From positions 1 through 31,897 of the forward strand of contig CAZNTU010000045.1 in assembly GCA_964575975.1 (NCBI GenBank): a stretch of DNA of 31,897 nucleotides. Direction: 5' to 3'. Shown piece after piece: positions 1-8,644 of this stretch; the first letter of the stretch is position 1; each line of letters starts with the position of its first letter. The DNA comes from G963674505 sp964575975. Its GTDB lineage: Bacteria > Desulfobacterota > Desulfobacteria > Desulfobacterales > SKZT01. The notes beneath the pieces were generated by a model that worked only from the letters and a program-made list of their open reading frames with translations, was not told the origin of the DNA and searched no databases. A program made the translations under genes and the position numbers.

Positions 1-687
1 GAGTTCCAGGGCAGGGAAGATTTCCAGGTCAAAATAGGCGGCTACCGGATAGAATGCGGCGAAATCGAAACCGCCTTGAATTCGCATCCGGAAATAAGGA
101 AATCGGTTGTGCATGCGTTGCGCCATCCGTCCAATAGCGAAAAATACCTCGTTGCCTACATCGTGCTTTCGAACGGAGGCAATTTGTCGAAATCCGATTT
201 GAGGAAATTCCTCGAACAGAAAATTCCGGGTTATATGATTCCCGCTTTTTACGAAGTACTCGACCAATTGCCCGTAACCGTCAACGGCAAAATCGACCGC
301 AAACTTCTTCCCGAACCGACGGATATAGTCAAAGGCAAGCCGGATGAAAACGTCGAACTGGCGAACGCGACGGAGCTGGCGGTTCTTGAAATTTTTCGCG
401 AAGTCGCGGAACGCGGGGCAATCGGCGTCAACAGCAATTTTTTCGATTTGGGAATCAATTCCCTTCAATTGGTAAAAGCCCGGTCCCGAATCCTGGAAAA
501 ACTGAACAAGGCAATAGAAGTCGTCGATTTGTTCAGGTATTCTACCATTCGCTCTCTGGCGCGGCATTTGACACGCGACGAGAAGGAAACCCTTTCCATG
601 GATCAGGCCGATAGCATCGCCGCGGCCAGAAATGCGAATCGAGGACGCCGCGGACAACCATCGAAAAGAACGCCTGTTCAGGCGTAG
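1..687 (+). CDS. NRPS C-terminal fragment (end of adenylation domain plus carrier), 5' truncated
   Basis: This is the tail of a nonribosomal peptide synthetase that enters the window in frame from base 1. The first residues are the A8 core of an adenylation domain (GREDFQVKIGGYRI then GEIE). The A10 core NGKIDRK lies near residues 96-102 of the fragment. A carrier domain follows, with phosphopantetheine site LGINSLQLV (Ser at fragment residue 154). The specificity residues lie upstream of the window, so the substrate cannot be read. After the carrier there is a tail of about 45 residues that is rich in Arg/Lys and resembles the tail of the next gene's carrier; it is probably a docking element for the following KS. 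The gene ends 9 bases before the next start and is co-directional. By colinearity it loads the aminoacyl (or peptidyl) chain taken up by the KS of the next protein. I am sure of the family and unsure of the unit loaded. Confidence 0.93.
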   Translation, partial: EFQGREDFQVKIGGYRIECGEIETALNSHPEIRKSVVHALRHPSNSEKYLVAYIVLSNGGNLSKSDLRKFLEQKIPGYMIPAFYEVLDQLPVTVNGKIDRKLLPEPTDIVKGKPDENVELANATELAVLEIFREVAERGAIGVNSNFFDLGINSLQLVKARSRILEKLNKAIEVVDLFRYSTIRSLARHLTRDEKETLSMDQADSIAAARNANRGRRGQPSKRTPVQA

Positions 688-696
688 AGGGAAAAA

Positions 697-3600
697 ATGA
701 CCACCATAGACATATCGAACAGGATAGCCGTCATCGGAATGGCCTGTCGTTTTCCCGGAGCCGAGAACATCGACCGATTCTGGGAAAATCTGAAAAACGG
801 AGTCGAGTCCATAACCGAGTTTACAAACGAGGATTTGGAGAAATCCGGTATCGATCCATCCGTCTACAACCGGCCGGACTATGTTAAAAAAGGTTTTGTC
901 ATGGACGACGAGGATCTGTTCGACGCCTCTTTTTTCGGTTATTCGCCGCGGGAGGCGGAAACGATGGATCCCCAGCACCGTTTGTTTCTCGAAACGGCAT
1001 GGAGCGCTCTTGAAGACGGCGGATACCCTCCCGGCGAATACGAAAGGCCGGTGGGGGTCTTTGCGGGATCGAAAATCAGCACCTATTTGCTGAATCTGAT
1101 GAACGGCCGGGCGACATCCGAAGCAATCTCGGACTATCAGGCCCTGATCGGAAACGACAAGGACTATCTTGCCACCCGTGTCTCTTACAAATTGAATTTA
1201 AAAGGCCCTAGCGTGTCCGTTCAGTCCGCTTGCTCCACCTCTCTTGTGGCCGTTCACTTTGCCTGCGAGAATTTGCTGAGCGGAGCATGCGACATGGCTC
1301 TGGCGGGAGGGGCGGCCATACTCGTTCCCCAAAGGGCCGGTTATCTGTATCGAGAGGGGATGATGCTTTCGCCGGACGGCCATTGCCGCGCCTTTGACCA
1401 CAGAGCGAAAGGGATGGCCCCGGGGAACGGCGTCGGCATTGTTCTTTTGAAACGGCTGGAAGATGCGATCAAGGATAACGATTTCATCTACGCGGTCGTG
1501 CTGGGGACGGCCGTCAACAACGACGGTTCCCGCAAGACGGGCTATACGACGCCGGGCGTGGAGGGACAGGCAAAAGTCATCAGAGAGGCGATCGCCGTTG
1601 CCGGGGTCGATTGCGAATCCATTTCGTATCTTGAAACCCACGGTACAGGAACGGAACTAGGAGATCCCATAGAAATCGAAGCGGCCAATAGTGTTTTCAA
1701 GGCCCAAACCGGCAAGACCGGCTTTTGCGCCATAGGCTCGGTGAAGACCAACATCGGGCATCTGGACACGGCGGCGGGCGTCGCCGGATTCATCAAGACG
1801 GTCCTTTCCCTGAAAAACGGCCTCCTGCCGCCCAGCCTGAACTACGAGAGGCCCAACCCGAAGATCGACTTCCGGAACTCCCCGTTCTACGTCAACGCCA
1901 AGCCCTCGGAATGGAAAACGAACGGTTATCCCCGACGGGCGGGCGTCAGCTCCTTCGGGTTCGGCGGGACCAACGCCCACGTCGTGCTGGAGCAGGCTCC
2001 CGAGACGATCCCCAATATCGCATTGGCCGAAGCCCCTCTATATTTCATGACCGTTTCGGCGAAAGACGAGTCCGCGCTGAAAAGACAGGTCGAGAATTAC
2101 GCGCGCTTTCTCCGGGAGAACCCGGAGGTTTCCTTGGGAGACGTTTGTTTTACGGCAAATGCCGGCAGAACACGTTTCTCGCGCCGTTTTGCCGTGATCG
2201 CCAGATCGCGCCAGGATCTTTTGGATCAGCTGGACGCCTTCGAAAACGGCGTGGAGGGCGTCGACGATTCCGACCTGTTCGTCTCGCCCTCCGTCCACGG
2301 CCGCGATTTGTCGCCCCAGGCGCTCTCCCGCAACTTCGAGGATCTGAAAGACGCCTATCTCGCAGGAAAGAAAGTCGATTGGGAAGCGGTTTACCAAAAC
2401 GCTCCCTATCGGAGAATCCCCATGCCCGCCTATCCCTTTTCCCGCAAACGGTATTGGGTGGAAACTCCTTTGCCTTCCGCGAGGGGGACTGTGTTGGAAA
2501 ATCGGGACGGCAGGGCTTTTCCTTTTAGGGGGAAACAAGTCGCCTGTGCGGCGCCGGTGTACCAGTTCGAAATATCGATTGCCGCCAATCCTTTTTTGAA
2601 AGACCATGTCGTCCACGGCAAAACCGTCATGCCTGTGGGCGCCTGCTGGGAAATGGCCTTGGCCGCAGCGCAGGCCCGTTATAAAACCCGGAAAATCGCC
2701 TTGAAAGATTATACCCAGCACGAAGCCATGGCGGTCCATGAAGACGAGCCGTATTCGACTGTCCAGGTAGTGTTGGCTTCGGACGCCGCAGACGTTCGGG
2801 ATAAAAACGACGCGCCGTTCGAAATATTCCGCCGGCAAGAGGCGGCGGGCCTGCCCCCTGGAGAGTGGAGACGATACGTTTCCGGCCGGATTTTCATGGA
2901 TGCCGACGCCCTTGAAGCAGACGCTTTCGAAAATATCCGGAACAGATGCGACCGGCCGTACGAAGTCGGACATTTCGTTGCCGGCCTGCAAAGGACGGGC
3001 AACGTTCTCGCCGCAGGCGACAACGGCTTGTGGAGGTTCGAAGAAATCCTGCTCGGAAACAACGAGGCTCTCGGGAAAATAGCGTTTTCCGACGGCTTCA
3101 TGGCCGAGGCCGGGGCATGCCGACTCCACCCTTCCATCTTCGAACCGTGTCTTCATACCCTGTTCGCCATCCCGCTCGGCCAGGGCGACAACGCCATAAA
3201 AGACAAGATCTTTCTGCCCGTAGGCGTCGACGATGTCCGTTATCTATCGGCTTTGGCCAAGGAGGTCTATTGCCATGCCGCGGTCCGGGAGGGAAAAAAC
3301 TGGCGGGACTCCGGTTTCGTGGCTGATTTCCAACTGTTCACGTCCTTGGAAGAGCCCATCGCGCGGATAACCGGGGTCTACATGCGCCATGCGTCGGCAG
3401 CCGCGTTTTTCCGACATACCGGCCCCTCCTTGTGCTACGGGATTCAATGGCAAGCCAAAGAGAAAGACTATTTCCTTTCCGCACGAGAGCCGTCGGAAAA
3501 ATCGCCGGACGGTTGCTGGTTTATCCTCGGGGACAACGTGGGAATCGCCGAAAAGCTTGCCCGGTCGATCCAAGCCGACGGGCAAACCGGTATCGTTTTG

Positions 3601-6600
3601 CATCCCGACGGCGCCCTGACGAAAAACGGAAACGAAATTCCTTTCGACGATACGGCGCTATCAGACGTCGGCTCGGACGAAAAACGTCTTGAATACGTCT
3701 TTAAAGAAAAACTGCCCGAACTCGGCCTGCGATGCCAAGGCGTTATTCATTGCTGCGGAATAGAGCCGCAAGGCATCCAATTGCCGACCGAAGAAATCCG
3801 GACGGCCCAGGAAACCGAACGGAGTGTTTTTCGCGCCTATTCGACCGCAGTGCATTTGCTTAGGGCCGTGGCCGGCGCCGGGCATCCGGTCGCGCAATTT
3901 TGCCTGTTGACCAGAGGGGCGCAGGCCGTCGTGCAGGAAAAGGATACGGTGGACGTTCGGCAAGCCCCCTTGTGGGGTATGCGAAAATGTCTGGCTCAGG
4001 AACACCCCGAACTGAACGTCCGTATTTTCGACCTGGACCCGTTCGGCGACGAAAACCAAGTCCAAACCGTTTACGATGTATTGAAACGGAGCGGTTCGGA
4101 GAGCGAGATCGCTATTCGAAACGATACGTTTTACGCGCCCCGGCTGGTAGCGCTGCCCGACGAAAGCCGCCCGACGGAATCCGGACCGGCCTTCGATGCC
4201 GATGCCACCTATTTGCTTACCGGCGGGCTTGGCGGCGTCGGTCTGGAAACCGCCCAATGGCTGGCGGACAACGGGGCGGGCTGTCTGGTTCTGACAGGCA
4301 GGGGAGAGCCGGGGCCGCCGGCGCTGGAAAAAATCGACGCCCTACAAAAAAGCGGGGTCCGGGTGCGGGTCGAAAAAGCCGATGTCACAGACCCCGAAGC
4401 GCTCGCGAAAGTCGTTCTAGGAATCCGGGAATCCCTGCCGCCGCTGAAAGGTGCGTTTCACCTGGCCGGCATACCCGGCGAGGGGGACCTGCTTCGCCAA
4501 AGCCTGGAAGATGCGGCCAGGATCATGGCGCCCAAGGTACAAGGGGCCTGGAATTTGCACCTCGCCACCCTGGAATCGAACCTCGATTGTTTCGTTCTTT
4601 TTTCTTCCATATCGTCCTTATGGGGCGGGCATGGCCTGGGGGCGTATGCCGGGGCCAACGCTTTTCTGGATGCCCTGGCCCACCTTAGAAAATCGCTGGG
4701 ATTGCCGGCGATCGGCATCAACTGGGGCGCCTTCGCCCGGGTGGGCATGATCGCCCAAGACGAGAAAGGCGCTTCGCTCCGGGAAAAATCCGGCCTGGAA
4801 TCCTTCCCGCCCAAAGAGGCGCTGAACAATTTCACACGGGTCATGGACCTGCCCCAGGCCTGTATCGTGAAGATGAACTGGAAGCGGTTTTTTAGCCACG
4901 CCCATTTAAAAGGCGATCCCTTGTTCTCCTCTCTTGCCGCCGGATACATGGAGAGAGGCAGGGAGATCGAATCGCCGCAGGAGGAAGCCCCCGGTTTCCT
5001 GGCAACCCTTCAAGACGTCTCCGAAGACAAGCGCCGAGAACTGCTGGGGTCCTATCTGGGTCGGAAAGTTGCCGAAGCCTTGGGAATGGAGATGGGCGAG
5101 ATTGCCATGGACGGGGATTTGCTCCGGATGGGCATGGACTCCCTCATATTTCTTACCCTGGCCCAAACCGTCAGCAAAGATTTGCATATCAGAGTCGTCC
5201 CGCATAAATTGTTCGAAAACCCGACCGTCGAGGCGCTTGCCAGGGAATTCGCCGCCGAATTGACCTCTGCAAAATCTTCGGCCGAAGCTCCGGTCGAAAC
5301 CGTATTCGCCGTGCCCCCCGATCCCGCCGGCCGTTACGAACCCTTCGACCTGACCGACATCCAACACGCCTACTGGCTAGGCCGAAACGGCATCGTCGAG
5401 TTGGGCGACGTCGCCTGCCACGTCTATTTCGAAATCGAAGCCGAGAACCTGGATCTTGAACGCTACACCATGGCCTGGCAACGCGCCGTCGATCGCCATG
5501 ACATGCTCAGGGCCGTTATTTTGCCCGACGGGCGTCAACAAATTCTGAAAAACGTACCGCAATTCCGGATAACAACCCTGGATCTGAGGAACCGCTCCCC
5601 TCGCGCGATCGAACGGGAAACAGCTTTGATCAGAGAGGAAATGTCCCATCAGGTCAGACCGGCGGACCAGTGGCCCCTGTTCGAAATCCGGGCGACCCTT
5701 GTCGGAAAAGACGGCAAATCGCCTGACGATCATAGCCTTACATTGCTGCATATCAGCATTGACGTACTGATCGCGGACGGATTCAGCATTTACACCCTGA
5801 TGCAGGAAGTATCCCGGCACTATCGAACACCGGATCTCGGCCTTGCCCCAATCGCATGCTCCTTCAGGGATTATGTCCTCGCGGAGAAAAAGTTCAGGGA
5901 ATCGCCGACATATCGCCATTCCAAAGACTACTGGCTGGCGCGTTTGGAATCGCTGCCGCCGAGTCCCGAACTCCCTTTGGCGCAGGCGCCGTCCGAACTG
6001 AAAACCACCCGGTTCAAAAGACGTCAGGCCCGGTTGGATTCGAACACGTGGGAAAGATTGCAAAAACGGGCTTCGCAAGCCGGGCTGACACGATCCAATG
6101 CGCTGCTGGCCGCATATTCCGAAGTGTTGGCGACATGGAGCAAATCGCGGCGGTTTACGTTGAATCTCACGTTTTTCCATCGGTTGCAGGGGCATCCTCA
6201 AATAAACGAGATCGTCGGAGATTTCACTTCGTTGATACTGCTGCAAGTCGATGCCGTCCAGGATGCGCCGTTTAAAGAGCGAGCGCTGAAACTCCAGAGC
6301 CGGTTGTGGAAAGATATGGAGTTTCGCTATTTCAGCGGAGTTCGAGTTTTGCAGGAATTGTCCCGGAAAAACCGGGGACGATCGAGAACCTTCATGCCGG
6401 TCGTGTTCACCAGCAACCTGGGATACGAGAATATCAAACGGGAGCGCGCCGGCTTGGCATTGCCCGGCAAGGTCGTATACAGCATAACCCAAACCCCCCA
6501 GGTATGGCTCGACAATCAGATTTCCGAGGACAACGACGGATTGACGATCGTCTGGGACGCGGTGGAAGCGCTTTTTCCTCCCGGAATGCTCGACGAGATG

Positions 6601-8616
6601 TTCGAGGCCTATTGCCGGCTCCTCGGTAAAATGGCCGACGAAAAAGAGGTGTGGGACCAATATCGTTTGGACCTGGCGCCGGATCGTCCCTGCATGTCGC
6701 GCTCGAAAACCGAGCCGGAAAAGGAGGTCAAATCCCCGGATATGCTTCATTCCCTGTTTTTCTCCGCGGCGGCTCGAACTCCGGAAAAAGGAGCGGTCGT
6801 ATCTTCCAGCCGGTCGCTGTCTTACGGAGAATTGTCCCGGTATTCCCGGGAAATCGGCCAATGGCTGAAGAAGGAGGAAATCGCGCCGAATACGCTTGTG
6901 GCCGTGGTCATGGAAAAAGGATGGGAACAGATTGCGGCGGTACTCGGCGTTTTATGTTCGGGAGCGGCCTATCTTCCCATAGACCCTTCGGCGCCCGGAA
7001 AACGGCTGCGGCATTTGATGCGGGACGGAGAAGTCAGATGCGCGCTCACCCAGTCCTGGCTGGAAAACAAACTGGAATGGCCCGAAGACGTCGTCCGTCT
7101 TTCCGTGGACGCCATGGTTTTGCCGGATATAAGCGAACATGTTGCGCCCGAATTCGTTCAGACTCCCGACGATCTGGCGTATGTTATCCACACATCCGGT
7201 TCCACTGGACTTCCGAAGGGCGTCATGATAGAGCATCGAGGGGCGGTCAATACCGTTCTGGATATCGACCGGCGATTTGGCGTCGGGCCGGAAGACAAGG
7301 TTCTGGCAATTTCCGCCCTGAATTTCGATCTGTCCGTGTACGACATATTCGGAACCCTGGCGGCGGGCGGCGCCATCGTTTTGCCGGATGCGCAAGGAAA
7401 GAAAGATCCGGGTCACTGGCTGAACTTGATGAGGCAAGAAAGGGTGACTGTCTGGAACTCGGTCCCGGAAACGATGCGGATGCTCGTGGAGTATGCCGCC
7501 GGCAGCCGCGAACGTATCCCCGATTCCCTTCGCCTGGTGCTTCTCAGCGGCGACTGGATACCGCTCGATTTACCGGAAAAAATCAGGGCCGTCGGCGGTC
7601 ATCCCGAAATCGTCAGCCTGGGAGGAGCCACAGAAGCTTCGATCTGGTCGATCCTATACCCCGTGGGCAAAGTGGATGCCCAGTGGAAAAGCATTCCTTA
7701 CGGCCGCTCCATGACCCGTCAACAGGTTTATGTCTTGAACGAGAACATGGAAGATTGCCCGGTCTGGACAACCGGCCAGCTGCATATCGGCGGGACGGGC
7801 CTTGCCAGGGGATATTGGCGGGACAAGAAGAAGACCGAGGCGAGCTTTGTCCGGCATCCTTCAACCGGTATTCCCCTCTACCGTACCGGCGACCTGGGAC
7901 GGTTTCTGCCTGACGGAAACATAGAGTTCCTGGGCAGGGAGGATCAACAGGTGAAAATCAACGGGTACCGGATCGAACTGGGCGAGATCGAGTCCACGCT
8001 GAAACAACTGGACGGCATTATGGATGCGGTCGTCGTTCCCTTGGAGGATTCACGGGGAAACAAGTATCTCGCCGGCCATCTCGTCCCGCGCAAAGATCGT
8101 TCATATTCGGAAAGCGACATAAAGGAAGCTCTCAAACAGTCGCTTCCGGAATATATGATCCCGTCGTTTTATTTCGAATGCGAGTCCTTTCCCGTGACGG
8201 CCAACGGAAAAATCGACCGCAAAAAGCTCGCCGACCCCCAAAGAATCTCTTTCGGAAAAACAAACTCCGAATTTGCCGCACCCGAAACGGAGACCGAACA
8301 GGCGATTTCGAACTTTGTCAAGGAACTGGTCGGGATTGACAGCGTCGGCGCCATGGACCTTTTTTTCGATATCGGGGCCACGTCCATGCATCTTGTACAA
8401 TTGCAAAACCGGCTCAACGAAACCTTCGAAAAAAAGGTTTCCGTCGTGGACATATTCGAGTATCCGACCATCCGTTCCCTTGCGGAATTCATCGATAGAA
8501 AAGCGAAAGAGTCGGCTTCCATCGACCGTGCCGACAAACGGGGAAAAACCAGGATGGAATCGAAGAGAAGAAGTTATCGAACCGCTTCCCGCAAACCCCA
8601 CGAGCAAACCGTTTAA
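697..8616 (+). CDS. Hybrid AT-less PKS/NRPS: KS-DH-KR-ACP-Cy-A(Cys)-T
   Basis: This 2639-residue megasynthase adds a two-carbon ketide unit and then a heterocyclised cysteine. The KS spans about 8-434 (triad C179, H315, H355). A linker (about 440-600) ends in the usual post-AT motif PMPAYPFSRKRYW, with no acyltransferase core or GHSxG between, so malonyl must come from a separate AT. The DH (about 615-910) has HVVHGKTVMP (H637), but the second motif is HPSIFEPCLH, with Glu816 where Asp is expected. The KR (about 960-1380) has TGGLGGVG and S1304, Y1317, N1321; Trp1309 eight residues before the Tyr, and no LDD motif, indicate A-type. The ACP has GMDSL (S1482). The Cy domain has D1689xxxxD1694xxS1697 in place of HHxxxDG. 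The A domain (about 2010-2520) has code residues D2211 L2212 Y2215 N2254 L2282 S2284 L2308 I2316 W2317, the cysteine code. The final carrier has GATSM (S2563) and a basic C-terminal tail. A GAGGGA ribosome site at 687-692 overlaps the upstream stop. Confidence 0.96.
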   Translation: MTTIDISNRIAVIGMACRFPGAENIDRFWENLKNGVESITEFTNEDLEKSGIDPSVYNRPDYVKKGFVMDDEDLFDASFFGYSPREAETMDPQHRLFLETAWSALEDGGYPPGEYERPVGVFAGSKISTYLLNLMNGRATSEAISDYQALIGNDKDYLATRVSYKLNLKGPSVSVQSACSTSLVAVHFACENLLSGACDMALAGGAAILVPQRAGYLYREGMMLSPDGHCRAFDHRAKGMAPGNGVGIVLLKRLEDAIKDNDFIYAVVLGTAVNNDGSRKTGYTTPGVEGQAKVIREAIAVAGVDCESISYLETHGTGTELGDPIEIEAANSVFKAQTGKTGFCAIGSVKTNIGHLDTAAGVAGFIKTVLSLKNGLLPPSLNYERPNPKIDFRNSPFYVNAKPSEWKTNGYPRRAGVSSFGFGGTNAHVVLEQAPETIPNIALAEAPLYFMTVSAKDESALKRQVENYARFLRENPEVSLGDVCFTANAGRTRFSRRFAVIARSRQDLLDQLDAFENGVEGVDDSDLFVSPSVHGRDLSPQALSRNFEDLKDAYLAGKKVDWEAVYQNAPYRRIPMPAYPFSRKRYWVETPLPSARGTVLENRDGRAFPFRGKQVACAAPVYQFEISIAANPFLKDHVVHGKTVMPVGACWEMALAAAQARYKTRKIALKDYTQHEAMAVHEDEPYSTVQVVLASDAADVRDKNDAPFEIFRRQEAAGLPPGEWRRYVSGRIFMDADALEADAFENIRNRCDRPYEVGHFVAGLQRTGNVLAAGDNGLWRFEEILLGNNEALGKIAFSDGFMAEAGACRLHPSIFEPCLHTLFAIPLGQGDNAIKDKIFLPVGVDDVRYLSALAKEVYCHAAVREGKNWRDSGFVADFQLFTSLEEPIARITGVYMRHASAAAFFRHTGPSLCYGIQWQAKEKDYFLSAREPSEKSPDGCWFILGDNVGIAEKLARSIQADGQTGIVLHPDGALTKNGNEIPFDDTALSDVGSDEKRLEYVFKEKLPELGLRCQGVIHCCGIEPQGIQLPTEEIRTAQETERSVFRAYSTAVHLLRAVAGAGHPVAQFCLLTRGAQAVVQEKDTVDVRQAPLWGMRKCLAQEHPELNVRIFDLDPFGDENQVQTVYDVLKRSGSESEIAIRNDTFYAPRLVALPDESRPTESGPAFDADATYLLTGGLGGVGLETAQWLADNGAGCLVLTGRGEPGPPALEKIDALQKSGVRVRVEKADVTDPEALAKVVLGIRESLPPLKGAFHLAGIPGEGDLLRQSLEDAARIMAPKVQGAWNLHLATLESNLDCFVLFSSISSLWGGHGLGAYAGANAFLDALAHLRKSLGLPAIGINWGAFARVGMIAQDEKGASLREKSGLESFPPKEALNNFTRVMDLPQACIVKMNWKRFFSHAHLKGDPLFSSLAAGYMERGREIESPQEEAPGFLATLQDVSEDKRRELLGSYLGRKVAEALGMEMGEIAMDGDLLRMGMDSLIFLTLAQTVSKDLHIRVVPHKLFENPTVEALAREFAAELTSAKSSAEAPVETVFAVPPDPAGRYEPFDLTDIQHAYWLGRNGIVELGDVACHVYFEIEAENLDLERYTMAWQRAVDRHDMLRAVILPDGRQQILKNVPQFRITTLDLRNRSPRAIERETALIREEMSHQVRPADQWPLFEIRATLVGKDGKSPDDHSLTLLHISIDVLIADGFSIYTLMQEVSRHYRTPDLGLAPIACSFRDYVLAEKKFRESPTYRHSKDYWLARLESLPPSPELPLAQAPSELKTTRFKRRQARLDSNTWERLQKRASQAGLTRSNALLAAYSEVLATWSKSRRFTLNLTFFHRLQGHPQINEIVGDFTSLILLQVDAVQDAPFKERALKLQSRLWKDMEFRYFSGVRVLQELSRKNRGRSRTFMPVVFTSNLGYENIKRERAGLALPGKVVYSITQTPQVWLDNQISEDNDGLTIVWDAVEALFPPGMLDEMFEAYCRLLGKMADEKEVWDQYRLDLAPDRPCMSRSKTEPEKEVKSPDMLHSLFFSAAARTPEKGAVVSSSRSLSYGELSRYSREIGQWLKKEEIAPNTLVAVVMEKGWEQIAAVLGVLCSGAAYLPIDPSAPGKRLRHLMRDGEVRCALTQSWLENKLEWPEDVVRLSVDAMVLPDISEHVAPEFVQTPDDLAYVIHTSGSTGLPKGVMIEHRGAVNTVLDIDRRFGVGPEDKVLAISALNFDLSVYDIFGTLAAGGAIVLPDAQGKKDPGHWLNLMRQERVTVWNSVPETMRMLVEYAAGSRERIPDSLRLVLLSGDWIPLDLPEKIRAVGGHPEIVSLGGATEASIWSILYPVGKVDAQWKSIPYGRSMTRQQVYVLNENMEDCPVWTTGQLHIGGTGLARGYWRDKKKTEASFVRHPSTGIPLYRTGDLGRFLPDGNIEFLGREDQQVKINGYRIELGEIESTLKQLDGIMDAVVVPLEDSRGNKYLAGHLVPRKDRSYSESDIKEALKQSLPEYMIPSFYFECESFPVTANGKIDRKKLADPQRISFGKTNSEFAAPETETEQAISNFVKELVGIDSVGAMDLFFDIGATSMHLVQLQNRLNETFEKKVSVVDIFEYPTIRSLAEFIDRKAKESASIDRADKRGKTRMESKRRSYRTASRKPHEQTV
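1693..1899 (+). repeat. 207-base exact direct repeat inside KS, copy 1
   Basis: Base by base this tract equals 9632-9838 in the next gene (offset 7939). It covers the KS segment holding KTNIGHLDTAAG and PPSLNYERPNPKIDF. The bases just outside differ (1692 T versus 9631 G; 1900 A versus 9839 G). Beyond 1900 the two genes stay similar but not identical up to the start of the Cy domain (about 5380 and 13260). Synonymous positions are also identical, so this reflects recent duplication or gene conversion and not protein constraint alone. Confidence 0.93.
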
Positions 8617-8630
8617 TCCATATTTTGCGA

Positions 8631-8636
8631 AAGGAA
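8631..8636 (+). promoter_or_regulatory. Ribosome binding site AAGGAA fixing the start of the second megasynthase
   Basis: AAGGAA ends 8 bases before the ATG at 8645. The reading frame stays open upstream to about 8273, inside the previous gene, but only the protein from 8645 begins directly with the KS consensus (MNNSDAIAVIGMGCRFPG). The start is therefore placed at 8645. Confidence 0.75.
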
Positions 8637-8644
8637 ATACGATC

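Noticed and set aside
5300..6700. Ordinary peptide-bond-forming condensation domains
   Set aside because: HHxxxDG is absent; both domains carry DxxxxDxxS of heterocyclisation domains.
8273..8644. Upstream extension of the second megasynthase frame into the previous gene
   Set aside because: It is the previous gene's carrier region read out of frame; the ribosome site at 8631 and the KS consensus place the start at 8645.
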